Source: Arthrobacter sp. DNA4
Lineage (GTDB): Bacteria > Actinomycetota > Actinomycetes > Actinomycetales > Micrococcaceae
DNA: 64,000 nucleotides
NCBI RefSeq assembly: GCF_024362385.1
Contig: NZ_CP101466.1
Span: forward strand, 3,782,001 to 3,846,000
Direction: 5' to 3'
Shown: in pieces, positions 29,533 through 39,377 of the stretch
Numbering within the stretch: position 1 is the stretch's first letter
Layout: every line of letters starts with the position of its first letter
Translations under genes and position numbers: made by a program
The notes under the pieces: model-generated
Told to the model about the DNA's origin: nothing
The model's input: only the letters and a program-made list of their open reading frames with translations
The model's database searches: none

Positions 29533-30454
29533 ACACCAAACTGCTCCGGCAATGGCCGCGGGGGCACCGCCAGCCCGGAAACCCAGGACGTCGGCCGCCC
29601 AGCGCCGCGCCGTCCTCCTGTTCGTTGCGCCGTTCGGCCTGCTCTTCCTGGCCTTCTATGCGGTGCCGATCGTCTTCGCCGTGGTGCAATCCCTCCTCAC
29701 AGTGGAACGCAAGGGCACCTTCGGGCCTCCGCAACAGGTCTTCGGCGGACTCGTCCAGTACCAGCAGGTGTTCCAGAACACCGAATTCTGGGAATCCGTG
29801 GGCCGCGTCCTGCTCTTCGGAGTGGTCCAGGTGCCCATCATGCTTGGCCTTGCCCTCCTGTTTGCCTTGCTGCTCGATTCACCCCTGCTGAAGGGCAAGA
29901 AGTTCTTCCGGCTGGCGTTTTTCGCCCCCTACGCAGTACCGGGCGTTATCGCCGCGATCATGTGGGGCTTCCTCTACTCGCCCTCGCTTTCCCCCTTCGG
30001 CGCCGTTACGTCACAGGTGAACTTCCTCTCGGCAGACCTGGTCCTCTGGGCCATCGCAAACATCGTGACCTGGGTCTACGTCGGCTACAACATGCTGATC
30101 ATCTACTCGTCGCTGCTGGCCATCCCCACGGAGATCTACGAGGCAGCAAAACTGGACGGCGCAAGCAACCTGCAGATCGCTTGGCGGATCAAGATACCGC
30201 TCGTGGTCCCGGCCATCATCCTTACCGGAGTGTTTTCCATCATCGGAACCCTCCAGCTCCTTGCCGAGCCGCAGACCCTTCGCAGCTTCAGTTCCGCCAT
30301 CAGCAGCACGTTCACACCGAACCTCGCCGTCTACACAACAGCGTCGGTGCCGAACTACAGCCTGGCAGCAGCGTTCTCCGTGGTGCTGGCGCTGGCCACA
30401 TTCGTTCTTTCCTTCGTCTTCCTCAAGGCGACCCAGCGGAAGGTTTCCCAGTGA
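29516..30454 (+). CDS. ABC sugar importer permease (MalF type)
   Basis: A 312-residue permease of the carbohydrate uptake class (CUT1). About 30 charged residues precede six predicted membrane helices (first: AVLLFVAPFGLLFLAFYAV). The EAA loop reads EIYEAAKLDGASNLQIAWRIKIP, the docking site for the ATPase. ATG at 29516 overlaps the GH42 stop region, with a second ATG directly following. Together with the next permease and the binding protein it should import galacto-oligosaccharides. There is no ATPase gene in the island, as is usual in Actinobacteria, where a shared MsiK-like ATPase serves many CUT1 systems. Confidence 0.9.
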   Translation: MMKVTRHQTAPAMAAGAPPARKPRTSAAQRRAVLLFVAPFGLLFLAFYAVPIVFAVVQSLLTVERKGTFGPPQQVFGGLVQYQQVFQNTEFWESVGRVLLFGVVQVPIMLGLALLFALLLDSPLLKGKKFFRLAFFAPYAVPGVIAAIMWGFLYSPSLSPFGAVTSQVNFLSADLVLWAIANIVTWVYVGYNMLIIYSSLLAIPTEIYEAAKLDGASNLQIAWRIKIPLVVPAIILTGVFSIIGTLQLLAEPQTLRSFSSAISSTFTPNLAVYTTASVPNYSLAAAFSVVLALATFVLSFVFLKATQRKVSQ

Positions 30455-31365
30455 GCGCAGCAACAGCCGTGACCACAACCAAGAAGACGGCCCCCGTATC
30501 CGGCAGCCCCCGGGGCCCACGGCACAGCATCATGTCCCGCGGTGCGGCGATGCTCATCATGGGTGTCTTCACGCTCTACTTCCTGACCCCCATCTGGTGG
30601 CTGCTGGTCTCCTCTTCGAAAACGGGAGGTGACATCACCGGAACGGCGCCGCTCTGGTTCACTGCGGACTCCATCTCCACGTTCTTTGCCAACCTTGGCA
30701 ACCTCTTCACCTACAGCGACGGGGTCTTTGGCCGGTGGCTTTTGAACAGTGCGCTCTACGCCGGCCTCGGCGCCCTGCTGGGTACCGTCATCGCCGCCAT
30801 GTGCGGCTATGCCTTGGCCAAGTACGAATTCCGCGGCCGGGAAGCCATCTTCAATGTCGTACTCAGCGGCGTGCTGGTGCCTGCCACAGCCCTGGCCCTC
30901 CCCCTGTTCCTGATCTTCAGCCAGGTGAAACTGACCAACACCCTCTGGGCCGTCTTCCTGCCCAGCCTCGTCAGCCCGTTCGGCGTCTATCTCGCGCGGA
31001 TCTATGCCGCTGCCAGTGTTCCCACGGAACTGCTGGAGGCTGCACGCCTCGACGGTTCCTCGGAAGCCAGGACGTTCTTTACCGTGTCCACCCGCCTGAT
31101 GGCGCCCGCCCTGGTCACCATCTTCCTGTTCCAGTTCGTCGCCATCTGGAACAACTTCTTCCTGCCCCTGATCATGCTGCGGGACCAGGCCCTGTTCCCG
31201 GTCACGCTGGGACTCTACGCATGGAACAGCCAAATCAGCCAGATTCCGGAGCTGCGGGTCCTGGTCATCGTGGGCGCCCTGGTGTCGATCCTTCCGCTCA
31301 TCGCGACGTTCCTGGCGCTGCAGCGCTTCTGGAGCAGCGGCCTGGGCGCCGGAAGCGTCAAATAA
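30451..31365 (+). CDS. ABC sugar importer permease (MalG type)
   Basis: A 304-residue CUT1 permease with six helices, beginning after about 35 residues (MLIMGVFTLYFLTPIWWLL). The EAA loop is ELLEAARLDGSSEARTFFTV. The GTG start at 30451 overlaps the stop of the preceding permease (GTGA), so the pair is translationally coupled. It ends LQRFWSSGLGAGSVK. The 76-bp gap before the binding-protein gene contains an inverted repeat GTCCCG...CGGGAC around 31395-31425 that could stabilise mRNA ends. Confidence 0.9.
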   Translation: MSAATAVTTTKKTAPVSGSPRGPRHSIMSRGAAMLIMGVFTLYFLTPIWWLLVSSSKTGGDITGTAPLWFTADSISTFFANLGNLFTYSDGVFGRWLLNSALYAGLGALLGTVIAAMCGYALAKYEFRGREAIFNVVLSGVLVPATALALPLFLIFSQVKLTNTLWAVFLPSLVSPFGVYLARIYAAASVPTELLEAARLDGSSEARTFFTVSTRLMAPALVTIFLFQFVAIWNNFFLPLIMLRDQALFPVTLGLYAWNSQISQIPELRVLVIVGALVSILPLIATFLALQRFWSSGLGAGSVK

Positions 31366-31441
31366 CCCCTGCAGATTCCCCCCATTACACGTCCCGCGGC
31401 GCCCCGCCCCGGGACACCCACCCCACTAATAAGGAATAGAA

Positions 31442-32770
31442 ATGCGCGTGCGTTACGGAAAAGCCACTGCCGCCTTTGCCATAGTCTCGGCGCTGTCCCT
31501 TGCGGGCTGCTCCAGCGGCGGAAGCACCTCCGCGTCCCAGGACACGTCCTGCAAGCCCTCCTCCGGACCGGTCGAACTGTCATTCACCACCTGGGTACCC
31601 GGCATGGACAAGGTGGTGGACCTCTGGAACAAGGACCACCCGGACATCAAGGTAAAGGTCCAGACAGGCCCCAACGGCAACTCGGGCACATACCAGAACT
31701 TCTTCAACCAACTGCAGGCCGGTAACGCCCCGGACCTGGGCCAGATCGAATACGATGCGCTGCCCAACTTCCGGGTCCAGGACGGGCTGGAGAACATCGC
31801 GGCCTGTGAGGGAGTCGCAGGCGCAAAGGACAAGTTCGTCGACTGGACCTGGGGCCAGGTCACGTTCGGGGAGGACAAGGCCGTCTACGCGATCCCGCAG
31901 GACAGCGGTCCGATGGCGATGTTCTACCGGGCCGACCTCTTCAAGGAGGCGGGCATCAAGGTCCCCACCACATGGGACGAATACGCTGCAGCAGCTGAGC
32001 AGATCAAGGCCCGCGGCTCCTACATCACCAACTTCCCCCGCAGCGACGTCAACTGGTTCGCCGGCAATGTGTGGCAGGCAGGCGGGCAGTGGTTCTCCAA
32101 CGCCAACGACAAGTGGGAGGTCAACCTGACCGGCAAGGAGTCCGAGAAGGTGGCCAACTACTGGCAGAAGCTCCTGGAGAAGGGCGAAGTATCCACCCTG
32201 CCCTCCTTCTCCGACGAGTGGAATGCCTCCTTCAACAAGGGCCAGCAGTGGACCTGGGTTTCTGCCGTATGGGGTGCCTCAACCCTGCAAAGCGGGGCGC
32301 CGGATACGGCCGGGAAGTGGGCGGTTGCCCCCATGCCGCAGTGGGAAGCCGGCGGAAAGGCCGCAGGCAACTGGGGAGGTTCCTCCACCGCAGTCCTGAA
32401 GGGCTCAAAGCACCCCTATGAAGCCTCCAAGTTCGCCCTGTGGTTGAACACCGATCCTGAAGCGCTGGCGCTGGCCAATAAGCTCGGCGGCCTCTACCCC
32501 GCCGCGAAGTCTGCCAAGGAACTCGGCGCCTTCTCCGGCGGCGTGGACTACTTCGGCGGCCAGAAGATCTACGACGTCTTCGCCGAAGCGTCCTCCAATG
32601 TGAACCCCAACTTCACCTGGGGGCCCACCATGACCAAGACGTACACTGACGTTTCCGACGGTTTCGGCAAGGCAACGGGCGGCAACGGTACCCTTCTGGA
32701 TGCCCTCAAGAACGGTCAGGCGAAAACCATCGAAGCCCTGAAGTCGCAGTCCATCCCCGTCAAGGAGTAA
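31442..32770 (+). CDS. Sugar-binding lipoprotein of ABC importer
   Basis: A 442-residue extracytoplasmic solute-binding protein (family 1). The signal peptide MRVRYGKATAAFAIVSALSL ends in the lipobox LAGC, so the protein is anchored by a lipid. The mature part has the usual two-lobe pattern (VELSFTTWVPGMDKVVDLWN near the start; YAIPQDSGPMAMFYRADLF for the hinge-facing strand) and ends KSQSIPVKE. AAGGA lies about 7 nt before the ATG. It is unusual that the binding-protein gene follows the permease genes. Ligand inferred from context: galactosides. Confidence 0.9.
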   Translation: MRVRYGKATAAFAIVSALSLAGCSSGGSTSASQDTSCKPSSGPVELSFTTWVPGMDKVVDLWNKDHPDIKVKVQTGPNGNSGTYQNFFNQLQAGNAPDLGQIEYDALPNFRVQDGLENIAACEGVAGAKDKFVDWTWGQVTFGEDKAVYAIPQDSGPMAMFYRADLFKEAGIKVPTTWDEYAAAAEQIKARGSYITNFPRSDVNWFAGNVWQAGGQWFSNANDKWEVNLTGKESEKVANYWQKLLEKGEVSTLPSFSDEWNASFNKGQQWTWVSAVWGASTLQSGAPDTAGKWAVAPMPQWEAGGKAAGNWGGSSTAVLKGSKHPYEASKFALWLNTDPEALALANKLGGLYPAAKSAKELGAFSGGVDYFGGQKIYDVFAEASSNVNPNFTWGPTMTKTYTDVSDGFGKATGGNGTLLDALKNGQAKTIEALKSQSIPVKE

Positions 32771-32785
32771 CTGCAAGGCTCTCCA

Positions 32786-32803
32786 TGAGGGAAGATTCCC
32801 TCA
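32786..32803. promoter_or_regulatory. 18-bp inverted repeat upstream of the GH36 gene
   Basis: TGAGGGAAGATTCCCTCA has perfect 8-bp arms around a central GA. It lies 16 nt after the binding-protein stop and 90 nt before the GH36 start. It could be an operator or an mRNA hairpin; it differs from the GGAACGTTCC operators at 27.3 kb. Confidence 0.45.
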
Positions 32804-32892
32804 CAGTAAAGGTCACCATCCCCGCCGCCGCGGGATGGTGGCCTTGTTCCGGTAAACCGCCGAGCACATTCGACATCCCAGTAGGAGAAGTG

Positions 32893-35122
32893 ATGGACCC
32901 CCTGTACCTCCGTTCCTACCAGCCTGCTGGTCAGCTTCGACAGCGGGGAGGCCGAGGTCATCCACTGGGGCGCCGACCTGGGAGCACACGTGCCGGACCT
33001 CGGCATCCTGGGCGCTCCCGTGGGGCATTCCTCCATTGACGCCCACGTCCCCGCCGGCCTCCTCCCCTCGGCCGCTTCCGCCTGGCGGGGCCTGCCGGCC
33101 CTGCGCGGCCATCGGATCACCGCCGACGCCGCCGGCTTCGATTTCTCGTCCCGCCTCCGCGTTACGTCCGTGAACACTGAGGGTGCCGCCGCCACCATCG
33201 TCCAGGCCGACGCCGACGCCGGGCTCAGCGTCTCGTCCTCCCTTAAGCTTCACGACGGCGGCCTGCTGGAACTGCGCCACACCGTCACCAATGATGGAAC
33301 CACCCCGTTCCAGGTGGACGAGCTGGCCACCGTCCTCCCGGTGGCACCGGACGCCGTCGAGCTCCTGGACCTGACCGGGCGCTGGTGCCGGGAACGCCAC
33401 CCGCAGCGGCACCGGATCCAGCAAGGCACCTGGGTCCGGACCGGCCGGCACGGCCGCACCGGCCACGATTCCTCCCTGCTGTTCGCCGCCGGCACCCAGG
33501 GCTTCGGCAACCGGCATGGCAAAGTCTGGGCGACGCACCTGGCCTGGAGCGGCAACCACGAACAGTTCGCGGACACCATCGGCGACGGCCGGACCATGAT
33601 CGGCGGCTCGGAACTGCTGGGCCCGTCGGAAGCCACCCTGGAACCGGGTGGCAGCTACACCACCCCGGCACTGTTCGCCGCCTACTCGGACCGCGGCCTG
33701 GACGGCATCACCGAAGCCTTCTACAGCTGGTTCCGTTCCCGCCCCCACCACGTGCTGCCCGCAGCGTCCACCGGCCTGCCCGCAGGCAAACCGCGCCCCG
33801 TGGTGCTCAACACGTGGGAGGCGGTGTACTTTGACCACAACCTGGACACGCTGATTGAACTGGCGGAGTCCGCGGCCGACCTCGGCGTGGAGCGTTTCGT
33901 GCTTGATGACGGCTGGTTCCGTGGCCGCCGTGACGACCACGCCGGTCTGGGAGACTGGTATGTCGACGGGACCGTCTGGCCGGACGGGCTGGCCCCGCTG
34001 ATCAACGCGGTCACCTCGCGCGGCATGGAGTTCGGGCTGTGGGTCGAGCCGGAAATGGTGAACCTGGACTCGGACGTCGCCAGGGCGCACCCGGACTGGA
34101 TCGTGGGCCCCTCCGCCGCCGCGCACAAGGACGGCGGCCGGCTGCCCCTGGAGTGGCGCAACCAGCACGTCATCGACCTGGTGAACCCGGAGGCGTGGCA
34201 GTACGTCTTCGACCGGATCGATGCGCTCCTGGCCGGGAACAACATCAGCTACCTGAAGTGGGACCAGAACCGTGACCTGGCCGAACACGGCCACGCCGGC
34301 CGGTCGTCGGTCCACGCACAGACCCTGGCCGCGTACCGGTTGTTTGACGAACTCCGGAAGGCCCACCCCGGCGTCGAAATTGAGAGCTGCTCGTCCGGCG
34401 GCGGACGTGTCGACCTGGGCATCCTGGAGCGGACGGACCGCGTCTGGGCTTCCGACTGCAACGACGCGCTGGAGCGGCAGACCATCCAGCGCTGGACCGG
34501 CGCGGTGGTTCCGCCCGAACTGATGGGCAGCCACATCGGCCCCACCACCTCGCACACCACGGCCCGCACCCACGACCTGTCCTTCCGGGCCATCACGGCA
34601 CTGTTCGGACATTTCGGCATGGAATGGGACATCCGGGGCGTCCAGGGCAAGGATCGCGAAGAGCTGCGGCGCATCGTGGGACTGTACAAGGAGCACCGGG
34701 ACCTGATCCACAGCGGCCGCCGGGTCCACGCCGACCTCTCCGACGACTCATTGCTCCTGCACGGCGTGGCAGCCGGCCCTGCCGGGGAAAGCATTGAAGT
34801 GCAGAAAGGAACGACGGCGGCGCTGTTCGCCCTGGTCAGCACGCGCACCTCGGCCGCCGAGGCCCCCGGCAGGATCGGCATCCCGGGGCTCGACGCCGGC
34901 CGCAGCTACCGGGTGGAAGTGCTCTTCCCCACCCAGGATGACGCCGACTACGCCCACACGTACACGCAGGCCGAGCCGCCCGCCTGGGTGGCCGGCGGCG
35001 CAGAAGCCAGCGGCAGGTTCCTGGCAGAAGTGGGGCTGCCCATGCCCATCCTCAACCCGGAGCACGCAGTACTGCTGAAGGTCACAGCGCTCCAGCCGGT
35101 TCCCGGCGCGCATTCTTCGTAA
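32893..35122 (+). CDS. Alpha-galactosidase, GH36, with an N-terminal frameshift
   Basis: Releases galactose from alpha-galactosides such as melibiose or raffinose; no signal peptide, so cytoplasmic. The catalytic nucleophile is the Asp of LKWDQNRD (about residue 457) and the acid/base is the Asp of [11 protein letters not shown] (about 521). AGGAG stands before the ATG at 32893, giving [10 protein letters not shown], but the family sequence [20 protein letters not shown] continues in another frame; total length is 3n+1, so one extra base near 32921-32924 (an AGCC run) explains it. The shifted frame has no start until GTG at 32990, so as written about 32 N-terminal residues would be lost. It is the last gene of the galactoside operon. 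Confidence 0.88.
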
Positions 35123-35130
35123 GAATGCGC
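35108..35130 (+). terminator. Hairpin at the end of the galactoside operon
   Basis: GCGCATTCTT, loop CGT, AAGAATGCGC is a perfect 10-bp stem that contains the GH36 stop codon (TAA, 35120-35122). There is no T-run after it, so termination may be partial or factor-dependent. Confidence 0.5.
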
Positions 35131-35162
35131 GGCGGGGAGGGCCAACCGATAGATTTGCAGTC

Positions 35163-35627
35163 ATGACTGAAGCCTCCTCCACTGTCGAAGCCGGCCGCGG
35201 CACCATCCTCGTCATCAATGGCCCCAACCTGAACATGCTGGGTACGCGGGAGCCGGAAAAGTACGGCACCTCCACCCTTGCCGACGTCGAACAGCTGGCT
35301 GCGGCCGCCGGGAAGAACCACGGATTCGCCGTGGAGTGCGTCCAGTCCAACCATGAAGGCGTCCTGCTGGACGCCATCCACTCAGCGCGGGGCGCCGCCG
35401 TGGGAATCGTCCTCAACGCGGGCGCCTTCACGCACACCTCCGTGGCACTTCGGGACGCCCTGGCAGCCGTGCAGCTTCCCGCCGTCGAGGTTCACATCAC
35501 CAACGTGCACCAGCGGGAGGAATTCCGGCACCACTCCTACCTGTCGCCGGTCTGCGCGGCAGTAATCGTGGGCGCTGGAGTGTTCGGCTACAAGCTCGCC
35601 ATCGACTACCTGGCCGAGGTCCTGTAG
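35163..35627 (+). CDS. aroQ: 3-dehydroquinate dehydratase, type II
   Basis: Third step of the shikimate pathway, dehydration of 3-dehydroquinate. The 154-residue protein has the type II signature [18 protein letters not shown], with the active-site tyrosine at residue 34, [16 protein letters not shown], and the catalytic His region [18 protein letters not shown]. Type II enzymes are dodecamers of about 150 residues, matching the length. TAGATT (35150-35155) lies 7 nt before the ATG, so the mRNA is probably leaderless. It converges with marP. Confidence 0.95.
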   Translation: MTEASSTVEAGRGTILVINGPNLNMLGTREPEKYGTSTLADVEQLAAAAGKNHGFAVECVQSNHEGVLLDAIHSARGAAVGIVLNAGAFTHTSVALRDALAAVQLPAVEVHITNVHQREEFRHHSYLSPVCAAVIVGAGVFGYKLAIDYLAEVL

Positions 35628-35666
35628 CCGGAGCGACGCGGTGCCCTCACGTCTGGATGCAGTGCC

Positions 35667-36851
35667 CTATTTTTGGATGCACTGCCCGGAGGAGACGGGC
35701 GAGGACAGCGACGTCGCCTGCTCCGCGACGGGGTCCAGGTCATTCATGGTGATGGCGAACCCCACCTCGGCGTCCGAGGTTGCCTTGGCGAAGATTACGC
35801 CTGCCACCTGGCCGTCGGTGGTGAGCAGCGGGCCGCCGGAATTGCCCGGCTGGACGTCCCCGGCAAGGCGGTAGATGTCCTCCGGCGCGGGATTGTTGCC
35901 GTAGATGTCCGGGACGAGGACGGTGGCGATGTCCTGGACGGTGGCGGGCTTGGACTGGAACGGGCCGCCGTGCGGGTACCCGGCGAACGCAGCCTGGCTG
36001 CCCCCGGGCAGGTCGCGGCTCAGTTGCAGCGGCTGGGACGGCAGGTTGTCCACGGCCAGGACTGCAAGGTCGCGCCGGGTATCGAAGTAGACCACCCGTC
36101 CGGGCATTGCGCCGCCGTCGGGCATTTCCACCACCGGCTGCGACACACCCGCAACCACGTGCGCGTTGGTTACCACGCGGTCTTCCGAGACCACGAAGCC
36201 ACTGCCGGTCTGGTTCTGGCCGCATTCATAGGCCGTGCCCGCGATCCTCAGGACGGACTGGGCAGCCCTGTTGAGTGCGGGTGTATTGGTGCTGGTGTTG
36301 GGCACCTGGACGGCCTGGCCCTGGTCCAGCCCTTCGAGCAGCGTGGGGATGCCGTTGCCGATCACCGTGGACCGCAGCTCCGCCATGGTGGCCTTGACCG
36401 GGGTAGGCGTCAGCCCGTCGATGAAGCGGATCACCTTGGATTCAGCCAGCTGCTGGGACACCACGGGCACGCCGAGGGAGCTGACGCTGAATGCCAGCAT
36501 GGACATCACCAGGGCGGAGACTACAAGGTTCAGCGCCCCGCCCACCAGCCGGTCCACCGCCCGGAGCGGCCTGATCCGCACCACGCCGCGGAGTTGGCGC
36601 CCCACCATGGTTCCCAGGCCGTGCCCCAGTGCCATCAGGACGACGGCGGCAGCGATGATGGCGGTGAGCCTCCACCCGGAGTCCTCAACGAAGGTGCTGA
36701 CCAGCGGGACGGCAAAGAAAGCGGCGATGGCACCGGCGGCAAAGCCTGCGAGGCCACCGACAGTGACCAGGAACCCATTACGGAGGCCGTAGACGAGGTA
36801 TGACAGCAACGCCAGGATCAGGACAACGTCCAGGACAGTCAGGCCGACCAC
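35667..36851 (-). CDS. marP: MarP-like membrane-anchored serine protease
   Basis: A 394-residue protein with a CvpA-like N-terminal domain of four transmembrane helices (residues about 1-140) and an extracytoplasmic trypsin-like protease. The catalytic triad is H231 (TNAHVVAG), D261 (RRDLAVL) and S338 (GNSGGP). Cysteines in YECGQNQ and near the C-terminus (GQCIQK) match the disulphide described for M. tuberculosis MarP (Rv3671c), which supports acid and oxidative stress tolerance. GTG at 36851 has AAGGAG 5 nt upstream. It is divergent from crp, with 196 bp between them that hold no other gene. Confidence 0.92.
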   Translation of the reverse strand: MVGLTVLDVVLILALLSYLVYGLRNGFLVTVGGLAGFAAGAIAAFFAVPLVSTFVEDSGWRLTAIIAAAVVLMALGHGLGTMVGRQLRGVVRIRPLRAVDRLVGGALNLVVSALVMSMLAFSVSSLGVPVVSQQLAESKVIRFIDGLTPTPVKATMAELRSTVIGNGIPTLLEGLDQGQAVQVPNTSTNTPALNRAAQSVLRIAGTAYECGQNQTGSGFVVSEDRVVTNAHVVAGVSQPVVEMPDGGAMPGRVVYFDTRRDLAVLAVDNLPSQPLQLSRDLPGGSQAAFAGYPHGGPFQSKPATVQDIATVLVPDIYGNNPAPEDIYRLAGDVQPGNSGGPLLTTDGQVAGVIFAKATSDAEVGFAITMNDLDPVAEQATSLSSPVSSGQCIQK

Positions 36852-37047
36852 AAAGGCTCCTTATTTACAGTTGAACCCCCATTCTAGTGGCGGACGCTGA
36901 CAATCTTCTGTGGGGTGCAGCGGCCTCCGGCGGACCGTCAGCGGGCCGCCTGCGGGCGTTTCCCATGCCAAGTTCGTCACAGAACCTTGAAAATTCTGAA
37001 ACAATGGCAAAAGCGCCCACAGCCGATACTTTTACTCAGGAGATTTC

Positions 37048-37725
37048 ATGGACATCGAGGTACTGCGCCGAGCACCCCTTTTCGCCACGCTCGACGACGA
37101 CGCATTCCGGCTGCTGACGGACGAACTCACCGAGGTGGACCTTTCCCGCGGCGCATCAGTGTTCCGTGAAGGTGACCAGGGTGACCAGCTGTACTTCATC
37201 GTCTCCGGCAAGGTGAAGCTCGGCCGCACGTCCCCGGACGGCCGCGAGTCGCTCCTGGCCATCCTCGGCCCCGGCGAGCTCTTCGGCGAGATGGCGCTGT
37301 TTGATCCCAGCCCCCGCACCGCCACAGCCACCGCGGTGTCCGAAACCCGGCTGGCCGGGCTCAAGAACGAGAGCCTGAACGCCCTGCTGCGCACCCGCCC
37401 CGAGGTCTCGGCCCAGCTGCTGCAGGCCCTGGCCCGCCGCCTGCGCCGCACCAACGACTCCCTCTCGGACCTCGTCTTCTCGGACGTCCCGGGCCGCGTG
37501 GCCAAGGCCCTGCTGGACCTTGCCGACCGCTTTGGCCGTCCGGCCACCGACGGCGTCCTGGTGGCGCACGAGCTCACGCAGGAAGAACTGGCACAGCTGG
37601 TGGGTGCCTCCCGCGAAACCGTCAACAAGGCCCTGGCCGAGTTTGTCCAGCGTGGCTGGCTCCGGCTCGAGGCCCGCGCCGTGGTGATCCTGGACATGCA
37701 GCGCCTCCGCCAGCGCTCCCGCTAG
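37048..37725 (+). CDS. crp: Crp/Fnr family transcriptional regulator
   Basis: A 225-residue protein close to mycobacterial Crp (Rv3676) and corynebacterial GlxR. The cyclic-nucleotide-binding domain spans about 10-120 (phosphate-binding cassette GPGELFGEMALFDPSPRTAT), and the C-terminal winged helix is at about 170-215 (LTQEELAQLVGASRETVNKAL). Such regulators bind TGTGA-N6-TCACA and control carbon and redox genes; a near-perfect site lies before acs in this window. CAGGAG lies 6 nt before the ATG. A strong terminator follows immediately. Confidence 0.93.
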   Translation: MDIEVLRRAPLFATLDDDAFRLLTDELTEVDLSRGASVFREGDQGDQLYFIVSGKVKLGRTSPDGRESLLAILGPGELFGEMALFDPSPRTATATAVSETRLAGLKNESLNALLRTRPEVSAQLLQALARRLRRTNDSLSDLVFSDVPGRVAKALLDLADRFGRPATDGVLVAHELTQEELAQLVGASRETVNKALAEFVQRGWLRLEARAVVILDMQRLRQRSR

Positions 37726-37735
37726 GACCATACAG

Positions 37736-37765
37736 AAAAGGCCGCCCCACGGGGCGGCCTTTTTT
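37736..37765. terminator. Bidirectional intrinsic terminator between crp and GH51
   Basis: AAAA-GGCCGCCCC, loop AC, GGGGCGGCC-TTTTTT: a 9-bp GC stem extended by A/T pairs, with a T-run on the plus strand and the complement of AAAA on the minus strand. It serves the convergent genes crp and GH51. Confidence 0.93.
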
Positions 37766-37783
37766 GTTGCGCGGATGCGGGAG

Positions 37784-39322
37784 TCAGTTCTTCACCACGT
37801 CCAGTTCGACGACGGCCCACGACAACGCAGGAAGGCTGAGCCGCAGCTCAGAGCCGTTTGCCTTGGCACCCTCCAGCGGCTTCAGGCCCACGCGGTCCTG
37901 GTTATCCTGGTTGTTGATGGTGAAGCGGTCGCCGCCGTCAGGGATTTCCAGTACTTCCGCCCTGACCACCCGCTGTGCGTCGAAGCCCCGCAGGCTGACC
38001 TCCACGTCCGCCGCCTCCTCGAGCCCGCGGTTGGCGAGGAATAAGGCCACCCGGCCCGTCTCCTCATTCCAGGTGGCGCTGACATCGACCAGGTCCGTAT
38101 CGCCAAACCGGGTATTGGTGTACTTGTCGGAGTCGACGGACAACCGCAGGATCTGGCCCTTCGCCAGTTCCGCCATCCTGGAGAACGGGTGGAAGATTGT
38201 TTGCCGCCAGGCCGGACCGTTCTCCTCGCTGAAGATGGGGGCGATGACGTTGACCAGCTGCGCCTGGTTGGCGATCTTTACCCGGTCGCCGTGCCGGAGC
38301 AGCGAGTTAAGCAACGTTCCGACGACGACGGCGTCCGTGACGTTGTACTTGTCCTCGATGACCCGCGGGTGTTCACGCCAGCCGGCCTTGGTCACGTTGT
38401 GCGGCTGGTCCTCCGTGTCCAGGCCCCGCTGGTACCAGACGTTCCATTCGTCGAAGGACAGGTTGATGTGCTTCTTGTGCTTGCCCTTGGCCCGGACCGC
38501 GTCGGCGGTGGCAATGATCGATTCGATGAAGTAGTCGGTGTCGACGGCGCTGGCCAGGAAGCTGCCGACGTCCCCGTCATGCTCCTGGTAGTAGGCGTGC
38601 AGTGAAACATAGTCGACTTCGTCGTAGGCGTGGGTCAGGACGGTCTGCTCCCAGGCTCCGAACGTGGGCATCCGTGAGTTGGAGCTTCCGCAGGCCACCA
38701 GTTCGATGTCCGGGTCGACGAACCGCATGGCCTTGGCCGCCTCCTGGGCCAGCTTACCGTACTCTTCCGCCGTCTTGTGGCCGATCTGCCAGGGGCCGTC
38801 CATTTCATTGCCCAGGCACCAGAGCTTGATGTTGAAGGGGTCCTTGTGGCCGTTTTTGGCGCGCAGGTCCGAAAGGCGGGTGCCGCCCGGGTGGTTGGCG
38901 TATTCGACGATGGCGCGGGCGGCGTCCACTCCCCGGGTGCCCAGGTTGATGGCTTCCATAATTTCGGTACCGGCCTGGCGGGACCAGTCCACGAACTCGT
39001 GAAGGCCGAAGGCGTTGGTTTCCAGGGTGTGCCAGGCCCCGTCAAGCCTGCGCGGCCGGTCTTCGCGGGGGCCAATTCCGTCTTCCCAGTCATAGCCGGA
39101 GACGAAATTGCCGCCGGGATAGCGGACCACGGTGGCGCCGAGCTCCTTGACGAGCTTGAGGACGTCCTGGCGGAAGCCGTTTTCGTCGGCCTCCGGGTGG
39201 CCCGGTTCGTAGATGCCGGTGTAGACGCAGCGGCCCATGTGCTCCACGAAGGAGCCAAAAAGGCGCCGGGGCACTTCGCCGATGGTGAAGTCGCGGTCGA
39301 GGGTGATTCTGGCGCGGGACAT
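37784..39322 (-). CDS. Alpha-L-arabinofuranosidase, GH51
   Basis: Removes L-arabinofuranosyl groups from arabinoxylan or arabinan oligomers inside the cell. The 512-residue protein has the GH51 N-terminus RLFGSFVEHMGRCVYTGIY, the acid/base E173 in CLGNEMDG and the nucleophile E292 in LSFDEWNVWY, and a C-terminal beta-sandwich ending LSWAVVELDVVKN. AAGGAG lies 9 nt before the ATG at 39322. It is the last gene of a four-gene operon with an ABC importer and probably depends on the promoter at 42.7 kb. Confidence 0.94.
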   Translation of the reverse strand: MSRARITLDRDFTIGEVPRRLFGSFVEHMGRCVYTGIYEPGHPEADENGFRQDVLKLVKELGATVVRYPGGNFVSGYDWEDGIGPREDRPRRLDGAWHTLETNAFGLHEFVDWSRQAGTEIMEAINLGTRGVDAARAIVEYANHPGGTRLSDLRAKNGHKDPFNIKLWCLGNEMDGPWQIGHKTAEEYGKLAQEAAKAMRFVDPDIELVACGSSNSRMPTFGAWEQTVLTHAYDEVDYVSLHAYYQEHDGDVGSFLASAVDTDYFIESIIATADAVRAKGKHKKHINLSFDEWNVWYQRGLDTEDQPHNVTKAGWREHPRVIEDKYNVTDAVVVGTLLNSLLRHGDRVKIANQAQLVNVIAPIFSEENGPAWRQTIFHPFSRMAELAKGQILRLSVDSDKYTNTRFGDTDLVDVSATWNEETGRVALFLANRGLEEAADVEVSLRGFDAQRVVRAEVLEIPDGGDRFTINNQDNQDRVGLKPLEGAKANGSELRLSLPALSWAVVELDVVKN

Positions 39323-39377
39323 AAGAATGATCTCCTTGGTTGAACTTCAGGCAGGTGGTGGAAAGCGAAGGTGGGCG

